Positions 1-8,716 of a DNA stretch of 64,000 nt are shown piece by piece. This stretch comes from DATMER01 sp035556715 (lineage in GTDB: Bacteria > Acidobacteriota > Thermoanaerobaculia > Multivoradales > UBA5704), in NCBI GenBank assembly GCA_035556715.1, contig DATMER010000029.1:40357-104356 (forward strand), read 5' to 3'. The notes beneath the pieces were generated by a model, which saw only the letters and a list, made by a program, of their open reading frames with translations, was not told the DNA's origin and did no database searches. A program made the position numbers and the translations under genes. Every line of letters starts with the position of its first letter. Positions within the stretch are counted from its first letter, which is position 1.

Positions 1-2
1 TC

Positions 3-3000
3 CTGGAGGAGATGCCCCACGAGATCCGCCCCTCCGAAGCCGGGGGACCGGTCGCCATTCGCGATTTCAGCCTGATGACGGAGGACGGCGCTCCGGTCGA
101 CCTCGGCCGGGTCAAGCAGCCCTTCGAGGAGGTCTTTGGCAAGGTCTGGCGCGGCCAGATGGAGAACGACGGCTTCAACCGGCTCGTCCTGCGCGCCGGC
201 CTGGTCTCCCGGGAGATCACGGTGCTGCGCGCCTACTGCAAGTACCTGCGCCAGGCCGGCATCCCCTTCAGCCAGGCGTACATGGAGCGCACCTTGGCGC
301 GCAACCCGGAGATCACCCGGCGCCTGGTCGACCTCTTCCTGACTCTGTTCGATCCGGCTCGCCAGACTTCTCAGGAAGCAGCCGGGGAGCGGGCCGCCGC
401 CCTGGTCTCGGAGATCGGGGAGCTTCTGGACCGGGTGACCAACGTGGACGAGGACCGCATCCTCCGCCGCTACCTCAACCTGATCGAGGCCACGCTGCGG
501 ACCAACCACTTCCAGAAGGACGCGGACGGCAATCCGAAGAGCTACCTCTCCCTGAAGCTCGACTCCCAGCGCATCGAGGAGCTGCCGCTGCCCCGGCCTT
601 TCCGCGAGATCTTCGTCTTCAGCCCCCAGGTCGAGGCCATCCACCTGCGCGGCGGCCGGGTGGCCCGCGGCGGCATCCGCTGGTCGGACCGGCCGGAGGA
701 CTTCCGCACCGAGGTCCTCGGCCTGATGAAGGCCCAGGTGGTGAAGAACGCCGTGATCGTGCCCGTGGGCTCCAAGGGCGGCTTCATCGTCAAGCGGCCG
801 CCCGCCGGAGGGCGCGAGGAGCTGCTCCGCGAAGGCATCGAGTGCTACAAGACCATGATGCGCGGGCTCCTCGACCTCACCGACAACCTGGTGGGGAGCA
901 AGGTGGTGCCGCCGCCCGACGTGGTGCGCCGCGACGACGACGATCCCTATCTCGTGGTGGCAGCGGACAAGGGGACCGCCACCTTCTCGGACATCGCCAA
1001 CGGCGTGGCCGCGGAGTACGGCTTCTGGCTCGACGACGCTTTCGCCTCGGGCGGCTCCTCGGGCTACGACCACAAGGGAATGGCCATCACCTCCCGCGGC
1101 GTCTGGGAGTCGGTCAAGCGCCACTTCCGGGAGATCGGCAAGGACACCCAGAGCGAGGACTTCACCGTCATCGGCGTCGGCGACATGTCCGGCGACGTCT
1201 TCGGCAACGGCATGCTGATGTCCCCGCACATCCGCCTGCTCGGCGCGTTCAACCACCAGCACGTCTTCGTCGATCCGGACCCGGACGCGGCGCGCAGCTT
1301 CGAGGAGCGCAAGCGGCTCTTCCACCTACCGCGCTCCACCTGGGCGGACTACAACAGTTCGCTGATCTCCGCGGGGGGCGGAGTCTTCGAGCGCAGCGCC
1401 AAGACGATCCCGGTCTCGCCGCAGATGGCGCGGGCCTTCGGCCTTTCCGGGGAGCACGTGAGCCCGGCCGAGCTGATCCAGGCCCTGCTCAAGGCCGACG
1501 TCGAGCTGCTCTGGTTCGGCGGCATCGGCACCTATCTCAAGGCCCGGACCGAGAGCCACGCCGACGTGGGCGACCGCGCCAACGACTCGCTGCGGGTGGA
1601 CGCCGCGGACCTCCGCGCCCGGGTCATCGGCGAGGGGGCGAACCTCGGGATGACTCAGCGCGCCCGCGTCGAGTACGCCCTGCGCGGCGGCCGGCTCAAC
1701 ACCGATTTCATCGACAACTCGGCCGGCGTGGACTGCTCCGACCACGAGGTCAACATCAAGATCCTGCTGGGCGAGGTGGAGCGCTCGGGAAAGCTGACCC
1801 GGCCGCAGCGCGACGAGCTGCTGCGCGAGATGACGGACGAGGTCGCCGCCCTGGTCCTGCGCGACAACTACCTCCAGACCCAGTCCCTTTCCGTGACCCA
1901 GCAGGTGAGCGCGCACCTGCTGGAGCGCCTGGCGCGCTTCATCAAGGCCTTGGAGAGGGGCGGCCGTCTCGACCGCCGCATCTGGTCCCTGCCCGACGAC
2001 GAGGCCCTCGCGTCGCGCGGCAAGCAGAACCTCGGGCTGGCGCGGCCGGAGCTCTGCGTCCTCCTCTCCTACGCCAAGATGGCGCTCTACGACGAGCTTC
2101 TCCCCTCCGACCTGCCGGATGACCCCTACATGCAGGAGGACCTGAAGCTCTACTTCCCGACCCCGCTGCGGAAGAAGTACGCCAAGGCCATCGCGGGCCA
2201 CCGTCTGAGCCGCGAGATCATCGCCACCGCCGTGACGAACAGCATCGTGAACCGGGCCGGGATCACCTTCATGCACGAGGTCAAGGAGAAGACCGGGCTC
2301 CCGGCGGCGGACATTGCCCGCGCCTACGTGGTCACCCGGGAGGTCTTCGGCCTGCGCGACCTCTGGAGTCGGATCGAGGCGCTGGACAACCAGGTCTCCG
2401 CCGCGGACCAGGCCGCCATGCTGCTGCAGTGCGGCCGGATGGTCGAGCGCGGCACGGTCTGGTTCCTGACCGAGTGCCGCCAGCCGCTGGACGTCGGGAG
2501 TCAGATCAAGGCGTACAGCGCCAGGGTGCAGGGGCTTTCCGGCCACCTCCGGGAGATGGTCTCCGAGGCGGACCGGGTCCTGATGAGCGAGCAGGCAGCA
2601 GCGTTCGCGGTCCGCCGGATTCCGGAGGACCTGGCGCAGCGGATCTCCTGCCTGGGTTGGATGGTGCCGCTGATCGACATCGTCCGGATCTCCCGGAACG
2701 CGTCGGTGACGCCGCTGGAGGTGGGGAAGACCTACTTCGACATCGGCTCCCGCTTCGGCTTCGACTGGCTGCGCCGCGCCGCGTCGGGCCTCCCAACGGA
2801 CAAGGTCTGGGACAAGCTGGCGGTGACCGCGATCGTGGACGACCTCTTCGCGCAGCAGAGCGAGCTGACCTCGCGGGTGGTGGCCACGATCAAGAAGGGC
2901 GGGGACGCCGGCCGGGCCATCAACGCCTGGGTGGAGGAGCGGCGGCCGCTGGTGACCCGGACCGAGCAGCTCCTCGCGGAGCTGAAGTCGGTGGGCACGC

Positions 3001-3074
3001 CGAGCCTCGCGATGCTGGCGGTGGCGAACCGGCAGCTCAAGTCGATGGGGAGCGTAGGCCCGAGCGGGCACTGA
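3..3074 (+). CDS. NAD-specific glutamate dehydrogenase, large bacterial type (5' truncated by window)
   Basis: Oxidatively deaminates glutamate to 2-oxoglutarate with NAD+. The frame is open to the window edge and lacks a convincing start, so only the C-terminal 1023 residues are seen; the family is usually about 1600 residues. Hallmarks are GGIRWSDRPEDFRTE near visible residue 220, the lysine-containing PVGSKGGF segment shortly after, GVGDMSGDVFGNG in the dinucleotide-binding part, and the long helical C-terminal region typical of large GDHs. It ends 4 bp before the next gene. The internal ATG at 12 lacks a good ribosome binding site and is probably not the start. Family assignment is firm; allosteric properties cannot be read from sequence. 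Confidence 0.95.
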   Translation: MEEMPHEIRPSEAGGPVAIRDFSLMTEDGAPVDLGRVKQPFEEVFGKVWRGQMENDGFNRLVLRAGLVSREITVLRAYCKYLRQAGIPFSQAYMERTLARNPEITRRLVDLFLTLFDPARQTSQEAAGERAAALVSEIGELLDRVTNVDEDRILRRYLNLIEATLRTNHFQKDADGNPKSYLSLKLDSQRIEELPLPRPFREIFVFSPQVEAIHLRGGRVARGGIRWSDRPEDFRTEVLGLMKAQVVKNAVIVPVGSKGGFIVKRPPAGGREELLREGIECYKTMMRGLLDLTDNLVGSKVVPPPDVVRRDDDDPYLVVAADKGTATFSDIANGVAAEYGFWLDDAFASGGSSGYDHKGMAITSRGVWESVKRHFREIGKDTQSEDFTVIGVGDMSGDVFGNGMLMSPHIRLLGAFNHQHVFVDPDPDAARSFEERKRLFHLPRSTWADYNSSLISAGGGVFERSAKTIPVSPQMARAFGLSGEHVSPAELIQALLKADVELLWFGGIGTYLKARTESHADVGDRANDSLRVDAADLRARVIGEGANLGMTQRARVEYALRGGRLNTDFIDNSAGVDCSDHEVNIKILLGEVERSGKLTRPQRDELLREMTDEVAALVLRDNYLQTQSLSVTQQVSAHLLERLARFIKALERGGRLDRRIWSLPDDEALASRGKQNLGLARPELCVLLSYAKMALYDELLPSDLPDDPYMQEDLKLYFPTPLRKKYAKAIAGHRLSREIIATAVTNSIVNRAGITFMHEVKEKTGLPAADIARAYVVTREVFGLRDLWSRIEALDNQVSAADQAAMLLQCGRMVERGTVWFLTECRQPLDVGSQIKAYSARVQGLSGHLREMVSEADRVLMSEQAAAFAVRRIPEDLAQRISCLGWMVPLIDIVRISRNASVTPLEVGKTYFDIGSRFGFDWLRRAASGLPTDKVWDKLAVTAIVDDLFAQQSELTSRVVATIKKGGDAGRAINAWVEERRPLVTRTEQLLAELKSVGTPSLAMLAVANRQLKSMGSVGPSGH

Positions 3075-3078
3075 GCGA

Positions 3079-3717
3079 ATGAGCACGGTGACTGGCGGCT
3101 TCGACTTCCCCTTCCGTCCCTGGGTGCGGAGCACCAGCCGGCGGGCGATGGTCTGGGGGGTGGGGGTGGTCGCGGCGGTTGGCGCCGTCTCCTGGTGGCT
3201 GGAGCGGGGGGAGACCCAGGCCTGGGGCCGCGCCTTCGGAGTCCTCCTCGCCTACAGCCTCCTCTTCTGGGCCACCCTGTTCAAGATCTGGTGGACCGCC
3301 GGCCGTCCCGCCGTGGCCGTGGACGCCGAAGCCCTCTACTATCAGCCCCTCCACACTTTCCGCCCCAGCCGCATCCCCTTCGACCGGGTCCTCGCCTGCA
3401 ACCCCCGCGTAGGGACCGAGGCGCTGCGCGTCGTGGTCGAGAAAAAGGGCGTGGCCCGCGAGCTCTTCCTGAACCTCGCCGTGGTCAAGGGCCAGCACCG
3501 GTTCCTGGAAGTCCTGGCCGAGCGCCTGGAGGCAGCCGGGCTGGAAAGGGTGGGGGAGCGGGAGTGGAGCCGGCCGGATTGGGAGGAGGCCCTCACCCCC
3601 GTCCCCTCTCCCGCCTCCCCGCCCCCCTCGCCGGGAGAGGGGCGCCACCACGCGCCCCCTGGATCGGTTCCCCCCTCTCCCAGGGAGGGGGATGGGGAGG
3701 TGGGAGAGGGGGGCTAG
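3079..3717 (+). CDS. hypothetical membrane protein with two N-terminal TM helices
   Basis: A 212-residue protein of unknown function. Two hydrophobic segments (about residues 24-42 and 50-68) anchor a soluble domain at about 75-160 that alternates beta-like stretches and resembles membrane-anchored PH-like domains, though I cannot confirm that. The last about 40 residues (LTPVPSPASPPPSPGEG and onward) are not a protein domain: they are the translation of a dispersed intergenic repeat into which the reading frame runs, so the ancestral protein probably ended near residue 170. It follows the glutamate dehydrogenase by 4 bp and is likely co-transcribed. Confidence 0.7.
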   Translation: MSTVTGGFDFPFRPWVRSTSRRAMVWGVGVVAAVGAVSWWLERGETQAWGRAFGVLLAYSLLFWATLFKIWWTAGRPAVAVDAEALYYQPLHTFRPSRIPFDRVLACNPRVGTEALRVVVEKKGVARELFLNLAVVKGQHRFLEVLAERLEAAGLERVGEREWSRPDWEEALTPVPSPASPPPSPGEGRHHAPPGSVPPSPREGDGEVGEGG

Positions 3718-3728
3718 GGGGGTGAGGG
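3592..3728. repeat. dispersed CCCTCTCCC-type GC-rich repeat
   Basis: This stretch begins CTCACCCCCGTCCCCTCTCC and contains CGGGAGAGGGG and CTCTCCCAGGGAGAGG-like inverted halves that can fold into hairpins. Related elements occur at 17588, 29281, 34951 and 38391. Here it forms the 3' end of the upstream coding frame and reaches the stop of the convergent NYN gene. A role as a bidirectional terminator is possible, but no T-tract is present. Confidence 0.65.
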
Positions 3729-5207
3729 CTACCGCCGGCCGCTCGGGGCTTCCTTACCCGTGGCGAAGCCGGTGACGATGTAGGTGCCCGAGCGCTGGTC
3801 CTTCTTCAGGCGGATGATGTTCTTCCGCGAGGCGTCCTCCAGCAGCTCGGAGAAGCTGGGATAGCCGTAGTAGCCCTCGTTGAAGCTGGGCTTCTTGCGC
3901 TGCATCGTCTGCTTGATCATCGAGCCCCAGAGCACGTCCTTGTTCTCGCGGATCAGCGCCTGGATCGCGTCGATCATCAGGCTGAAGGCCTCGGCCGTCT
4001 TCTTGTTCAGGCCGTCCAGGTTCGGACCCTTCTGCGAGTCGCGCCAGACGTCTTCGTAGTAGAGGAACTCGTCGCAGTTGTCGATGAGCAGGGCGGAGGA
4101 CGAGTTCTTCACCCCCACGCCGATCACGGTCTTGTTGTTCTCCTTGAGCTTCGAGACCAGCGGTGAGAAGTCGCTGTCACCCGAGAGGATCACGAACGTG
4201 TCCAGGTGCTCCTTGGAGTACGAGAGATCCATGGCGTCGACGACCATCTTGATGTCGGCGCTGTTCTTCCCGGAGTAGTACTTCTGGGGGATGTCGATCA
4301 GCTCGATGGCGGCCTCGTGGAAGCCGCGCTTGTACTCGCTGTAGCGCTCCCAGTCGGCGTACGCCTTCTTGACGATGATCTTGCCCTTCTCGAGGAGGCG
4401 CTCGAGGATCAGCTCGATGTCGAACTTTCCGATGTCCGAGTCGCGGACGCCGAGCGCGATGTTCTCCAGGTCGCAGAACATGGCGATCTTGCGCTCCTCG
4501 GTCACCCGCTGGCGCTCGGGCACGGAGATGATGATCTCGCGCGCCACCGACTCCAGGTCGTTCGCCTGGATGGTGTAGCTCTCGGAACGGGCGGAGCGGA
4601 CCGGGGTCATCGGCGATATGGGAGACATGGGAGCCATCGGCGCCATGGACGGCGCGACGGCGACCCGGCGGGGAGTCGCGGGCTCCTCGAACGCGGGCTC
4701 CTGGCTCTCCTCGTCCTCCTCCTCGGGCTCGGTCGCGGGGGCGGCGGTCCGTCCCTCCTTGCGTCCGCGGCCCCGGCTGCGGCGGGGGCGGCGGCGCCGG
4801 TTATCGCCGGCATCGCCCTTGCTCTCCTCTGTCGACCCGGCCGTCTCACCGCTTTCGGCAGACTGGGCGGAGATCTCCTCTTCGTCGTCGTCCTCATCCG
4901 CCTCCTCGACGGACTCGAGCTCCTCGGGAATCAGCTCGTGCTGGCCGAGACGCAGCCCTTCGGGCTCCTCCGGCTCTTCGACGAAGGACGAGCCCTCGGG
5001 CTCGGGAACGGGCTCGTGACGCCATGCGGGCTCCGCCTCCAGCGAGGGGGAGGTCTCCTTCAGGGCCTCAGGAGTGAGCGGGACACTCTCAGGAGCGACA
5101 GACGTCGGGGGCTCTGGGGAGGGGGTTCTTTCGGGGGCCTTATCTTCCGGCCGGTCCTTCTCTTCTTTGGCGCCTTCTGCTGTGGGGCGCAGCCACCATG
5201 GAGTCAA
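3729..5207 (-). CDS. NYN domain nuclease-like protein with C-terminal OST-HTH/LOTUS domain
   Basis: A 492-residue protein of the LabA/DUF88 type, predicted to be an RNA-binding ribonuclease. Residues 1-230 are low complexity, acidic and proline-rich, with Arg-rich (RRRRPRRSRGRGR) and Met/Pro (MAPMAPMSPISPM) tracts. The NYN domain spans about 240-385 with conserved acidic residues in AMFCDLEN, SADIKMVVDAMD and ILSGDSDFSPLV. A LOTUS-like winged helix follows (about 395-480). No ATG lies near the N-terminus; the start is TTG at 5207, preceded by AAAGGA about 9 nt upstream. The disordered acidic and basic N-terminal tail is unusual for bacterial members and resembles RNA-scaffold tails. Function is inferred from family. 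Confidence 0.88.
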   Translation of the reverse strand: MTPWWLRPTAEGAKEEKDRPEDKAPERTPSPEPPTSVAPESVPLTPEALKETSPSLEAEPAWRHEPVPEPEGSSFVEEPEEPEGLRLGQHELIPEELESVEEADEDDDEEEISAQSAESGETAGSTEESKGDAGDNRRRRPRRSRGRGRKEGRTAAPATEPEEEDEESQEPAFEEPATPRRVAVAPSMAPMAPMSPISPMTPVRSARSESYTIQANDLESVAREIIISVPERQRVTEERKIAMFCDLENIALGVRDSDIGKFDIELILERLLEKGKIIVKKAYADWERYSEYKRGFHEAAIELIDIPQKYYSGKNSADIKMVVDAMDLSYSKEHLDTFVILSGDSDFSPLVSKLKENNKTVIGVGVKNSSSALLIDNCDEFLYYEDVWRDSQKGPNLDGLNKKTAEAFSLMIDAIQALIRENKDVLWGSMIKQTMQRKKPSFNEGYYGYPSFSELLEDASRKNIIRLKKDQRSGTYIVTGFATGKEAPSGRR

Positions 5208-5361
5208 GGTTTCAAGTCCTTTCCCGGGCCGTGGCGAGGCCCGCTGGATTGCGGTATCTCATCGTCACTACGGAGCGGCTAGCGGCGGGGGGCGGACCGG
5301 ACAGCCGAACGGATTCTATCACGGACCCCGAAACGCAGTCCAAATCCTTGAATCCGCAGCA

Positions 5362-5670
5362 TCAATCCAGATCGAACGGTCGGCGGGGGGGACCCTCGTC
5401 CGGGTCTTCTTCTGCCCGGCGCAGGGCCTCCCGGAACTTCTCTTCGAGGAGACGGTCGCGGTCCTTCAGGGCCGCGACTTCGCGCTGGAAGAGGTCCTCG
5501 GCACGGGCCTTGTCCTCGTCCAGCCCCTTGAGGAGGGAGTCGAGGTCCTTGCCTCCGGCGAGCGGCTGCTTGGCGCGGCGGTGGGAGAGGACCTCCCCGG
5601 TCTCGACGTCGATCACCAGGTCGGAGCTGCACTCGGGGCAACGGACGGTCAGCTTGCGGGCCTCGCTCAC
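5362..5670 (-). CDS. small zinc-ribbon/coiled-coil hypothetical protein
   Basis: A 102-residue protein that starts with a CPEC half zinc-ribbon (residues 11-14) and continues as a charged helical segment (about 40-92, rich in E, K and R) likely to form a coiled coil. Start is GTG at 5670 with GAGGA immediately upstream; an in-frame TAG just upstream fixes the start. It is divergently oriented from the HD-domain gene with only 37 bp between them, so a compact divergent promoter is expected. Similar short proteins occur in Acidobacteria and delta-type proteobacteria, but no function is known to me. The alternative longer frame (to 6640) overlaps the HD gene and is a shadow. Confidence 0.65.
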   Translation of the reverse strand: MSEARKLTVRCPECSSDLVIDVETGEVLSHRRAKQPLAGGKDLDSLLKGLDEDKARAEDLFQREVAALKDRDRLLEEKFREALRRAEEDPDEGPPRRPFDLD

Positions 5671-5707
5671 TCCTCGATTCTAACTGCATTCTGGTAGCGT
5701 ACGCGGC

Positions 5708-6277
5708 ATGAGCGACGAGAAACTTCCCGGACGAGATGCTGCCTGGCAGCTCCTCTGCCAGTACACAGAGAAGGAAGGTCTGCGCAAGCACGCGCTGGCC
5801 GTGGAAGCGTCCATGCGCCACTACGCCCGCCTCTGGGGTGAGGACGAAGAGCTCTGGGGCCTTACGGGGCTGCTCCACGACTTCGACTACGAGCGCTGGC
5901 CCGACGAGGCGAACCACCCGTTCCGGGGCGTCGAGATCCTGGCTGCCCAGGGATATCCCGAGGTGATGCGGACGGCGATCCTGGGTCACGCTCCCTATAG
6001 CGGGGTACCGCGGGAGACGCGGCTCGCCAAGGCCCTCTACGCCTGTGACGAGCTCTCCGGCTTCGTGACGGCGGTGGCCCTGGTCAAGCCGAGCAAGTCG
6101 GTCAAGGACGTGGACGTCTCCTCGGTGAAGAAGCGCTTCAAGGAGAAGGCCTTCGCCCGCGGCGTCCACCGCGAGGACATCTACCAGGGCACCGAGGAGC
6201 TGGGCGTCCCCCTCGACGAGCACATCGAGAACGTCATCCAGGCCCTGCGCAACGAATCGGAGCGCCTGGGGCTCTAG
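5708..6277 (+). CDS. HD domain phosphohydrolase
   Basis: A 189-residue metal-dependent phosphohydrolase of the HD superfamily. The first His is in LRKHALAVE (about residue 28), followed by the HD dyad in GLLHDFDYERWPDEANHP (about 55-70), and a further His in ILGHAPY (about 94). Proteins of this size and motif arrangement are annotated as HDIG-domain hydrolases; substrate unknown. ATG start, divergent from the zinc-ribbon gene. No transmembrane segment or extra sensory domain is present. Confidence 0.9.
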   Translation: MSDEKLPGRDAAWQLLCQYTEKEGLRKHALAVEASMRHYARLWGEDEELWGLTGLLHDFDYERWPDEANHPFRGVEILAAQGYPEVMRTAILGHAPYSGVPRETRLAKALYACDELSGFVTAVALVKPSKSVKDVDVSSVKKRFKEKAFARGVHREDIYQGTEELGVPLDEHIENVIQALRNESERLGL

Positions 6278-6359
6278 AAAAGCGCCGGGAGCTCTAGAAA
6301 GAGGCAGGGGGACGGACTCCGGCCCTGAGCCCGTCTCCGACTCTGAGCCCGCCGCGTTT

Positions 6360-6916
6360 CCTTCTGAAAGGGGGCTTTCCCCCTCTGGACGGGAGCCTTC
6401 CTGACCTGGAGTTGCGACGCTCCCGTCTCGAGATGCGACGCTGGCATGCCGATCGGGGACGCTCCCGCCGGGATGGGAGTGTTTCCCATCTGGACGGGGG
6501 CAATCCCGGCTGGCTGGGAGCCGTCCCCACCTCGACAGGAGTGGTCGCCACCTGGCTGGGAGCCGTCCCCAATCCAGACGGGAGCGGCCCCCGTCTGGAA
6601 GGGATCGTCGCCATCTGGACGGGAAGATCCCCGCCGGCATGGAGAGATCCCCATCTGGAGTGGAAAAGTCCCCGCCGAGATGAAAATCGTCGCTGAATGG
6701 ACGGGGACTGCTCCCCTCCCCGGTTGCGACGCTGCCGACTCGGGTTGCGACGCTACCGGAACGAGGGGCGTTCCTTGGAGCTCATAACGGAGAGTCCCCG
6801 AGCTGATCCGGAACTCCCCCGAGCCGGTGCGGGTTACCCGCGGATGGACGGGAAGGCTCCGGACCGGGAGAGGGAAGGCTTGTATCCGGGCGGGAACAGA
6901 GCAAGCTGGTTCCTCC
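6360..6916 (+). repeat. array A, copy 1: 21-bp-period palindromic repeat array
   Basis: About 20 degenerate units with consensus near TGGACGGGAGCCGTCCCCACC, i.e. an imperfect palindrome GGGA-N4-TCCC, restart every 20-22 bp (for example at 6491, 6511, 6532, 6553, 6575, 6596, 6616). The 3' portion (6780-6916) is less regular but belongs to the duplicated block. A second copy lies inverted at 34357-34905 with over 90% identity by eye, including a stretch of about 110 bp (6611-6720) that is nearly identical. Several long open frames cross it on both strands; all look like repeat translation. From the end of the HD gene to 7017 I see no gene. Confidence 0.85.
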
Positions 6917-7017
6917 ATGTATGCCCCGAAGAACAGAACCGTCTCCGAGGAGCTCAGGAGAGATATCTGCCATCCGCTTGGTGGAAGATGGGTGCACCAA
7001 GCTAACCACGACTAAGG

Positions 7018-7307
7018 CATTAACGGAGATCTTTCGCCCCAATAGACGCCAAGTTGCGCAACATCACAAATGACGTCGAACCGATCGTTCCAGCGGACCG
7101 CCCAATGCGGCCTCCGGACGAGGAGCGCGCTTGGAGGTACCTTCAGCACGCAGATACGCTCCAATCCAGCGGCCAGTCGTGGCGCAGTTGAGGCTCGCTA
7201 TCGGCGTATTGGGCTTGGTCTACGCCGTCAGGACAGTTCTCGTGGATACTGCCTGCGTAATCTCGACTTTCTGGTTGTTGCTGGTGTTGGTGTCCTTGGG
7301 TGGGTGA
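7018..7307 (+). pseudogene. frameshifted remnant of a small membrane protein
   Basis: Reading from about 7040, one frame gives DAKLRNITNDVEPIVPADRP and then PPDEERAWRYLQHADTL, which looks like real protein, but it stops shortly after position 7190. A second frame, open from about 7180 to a TGA at 7305-7307, continues with a hydrophobic transmembrane-like stretch (AIGVLGLVYAVRTVLV ... STFWLLLVLVSLGG). The simplest reading is a single small integral membrane protein broken by a frameshift near 7175-7190. Family not recognised. Composition is lower in GC than surrounding genes. Confidence 0.45.
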
Positions 7308-7336
7308 GCATTCGACTCTGTCCGAGGAAGGATCTT

Positions 7337-8083
7337 GTGAGGGTCGCCGCCTATCAGGCTCCGCTGCTTGCCGCCGGCTCCATGGACGCGCTCAGCCTCA
7401 TCCGGACGCGAGTCGAGTGATGTGAGGCGGAGGGTGTCACAATTCTTTGTTGCCCAGAGGCTATCCTGGGAGGCTTGGCGGACTATGCTGGAGATCCCAC
7501 ACAGTTCGCGATCTCCGCGGACGCCGGTCGACTCGACTCCGTGCTTGCGCCCCTCGCAAGCGACACCGTCACGACAATCGTTGGATTCACAGAACTGGCG
7601 GATGGGGACCGGCTTTACAACTCCGCGGCGGTCTTTCAGCGAGGGTCGGTCGTCGGCTTGTATCGCAAGCTGCATCCGGCCATCAATCGGTCGGTCTATG
7701 ACGCTGGCGGCACGATTCCAGTCTTCCGGGTTGCAGAGCTGACGTTCGGTATCGTTATTTGCAACGACTCCAACTATTCCGAGCCTGCGAGACTCATGGC
7801 CGCTCAGGGTGCGACGGCCCTCTTCGTGCCCACAAACAACGGGCTCCCCCCGGCAAGGGCCAGCGCGGAGATCGTCGCGGAGGCGAGGAACGTTGACATA
7901 GCTCGGGCGGTCGAGAACAGCATGTGGGTCATCCGCGCCGACGTCGCTGGTTGCACCGACGAGTTGGTGTCCTACGGGTCATCCGCGATCGTTGATCCGG
8001 ACGGGATGGTGGTGCAGTCGGCCCGGCAGTTGAGCGAGGATCTGATCATCGCGGAGATTGACACCGTGTCGCGGGCGGACCGC
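7337..8083 (+). pseudogene. carbon-nitrogen hydrolase (nitrilase family), interrupted and 3' truncated
   Basis: The frame starts GTG at 7337 (VRVAAYQAPLLAAG) and is interrupted by an in-frame TGA at 7418-7420, after which the family sequence continues in the same frame. The Glu-Lys-Cys triad is visible: Glu in CCPEAILGG, Lys in YRKLHP, Cys in VICNDSNY. The Glu lies between the TGA and the first plausible restart (TTG at 7475), so a restarted product would lack it. In relatives this position often carries Trp, so TGG to TGA is a likely event. The 3' end is also lost: family sequence stops after EIDTVSRAD and the frame then runs into the next gene. Probably inactive. Confidence 0.8.
7925..8083 (+). 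repeat. 159-bp nitrilase 3' segment, inverted partner of 33122-33280
   Basis: The 159 bp from TGGGTCATCCGC to GCGGGCGGACCGC match the reverse complement of 33122-33280 with nine substitutions and no gaps by direct comparison. Both copies end at the same base. Confidence 0.9.
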
Positions 8084-8099
8084 ACATATACTCCGAGTC

Positions 8100-8702
8100 A
8101 TGCGCCGGCTCTTCTTTCTCCTTCTGATCCTGCTGCTCCCGCTGCCGGCGACGGCCGACGCGGGCCGGTGTCTGGTGGACGCAGCCCGGAAGCAGATCGG
8201 CGTCACCGTCCTCTATGACTCCGGCTACCGCCGGATTCCCTATCCCAACGGCGATGTCCCTCAGGAACGTGGAGTCTGTACGGACGTCCTGGTCCGAGCG
8301 TACCGGCAGCTCGGGGTGGACCTCCAGGTCCGGGTGCACGAGGACATGTCCGCAGCGTGGCGGGCCTATCCCAAGAACTGGGGGCTCACCCGGCCGGACT
8401 CGAACATCGACCACCGGCGCGTGCCCAACCTGGGGACCTTCTTTTCGCGGAAGGGCAAGTCGCTCCCGGTCTCCAGGGACCCACGCGCCTACGCTCCAGG
8501 CGACATCGTGACCTGGAGGCTGCCGTCCGGGGTTCCCCACGTCGGGATCGTTTCGGATCGCAAGACTGCGGCGGGTGTCCCGCTCGTCGTCCATAACATC
8601 GGTCGCGGAACCCAGGAGGAGGACGCGTTGTTCCTCTTCACCCTCACGGGCCACTACCGCTACGCGCCGCAGGATTTGAGGCCCTGCGGCCGACTTCGCT
8701 GA
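8100..8702 (+). CDS. secreted DUF1287 family protein
   Basis: A 200-residue exported protein of the DUF1287 family, often compared with NlpC/P60-like cysteine hydrolases. The signal peptide is residues 1-19 (hydrophobic FFLLLILLLPLP, cleavage near ATADA). Conserved features include YPNGDVP, GVCTDVLVRAYRQLG (candidate catalytic Cys in GVCTD), DHRRVPNL, YAPGDIVTW, PHVGIVSD (candidate catalytic His) and HNIGRG. The ATG at 8100 is chosen over an upstream in-frame TTG because it begins the signal peptide. The nitrilase remnant ends only 17 bp upstream, so the promoter may lie in or before that remnant. Substrate unknown. Confidence 0.88.
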   Translation: MRRLFFLLLILLLPLPATADAGRCLVDAARKQIGVTVLYDSGYRRIPYPNGDVPQERGVCTDVLVRAYRQLGVDLQVRVHEDMSAAWRAYPKNWGLTRPDSNIDHRRVPNLGTFFSRKGKSLPVSRDPRAYAPGDIVTWRLPSGVPHVGIVSDRKTAAGVPLVVHNIGRGTQEEDALFLFTLTGHYRYAPQDLRPCGRLR

Positions 8703-8716
8703 CGCCGGTAATCTGC

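Noticed and set aside
6274..6918. Long open frames across array A on both strands (including 6294-6614 and 6446-6787)
   Set aside because: They are translations of 21-bp repeats and are matched by equally open frames in the inverted copy; no start signals.
7418..7420. Selenocysteine TGA codon
   Set aside because: No SECIS-like hairpin follows, the position corresponds to Trp in relatives, and the gene is also truncated.
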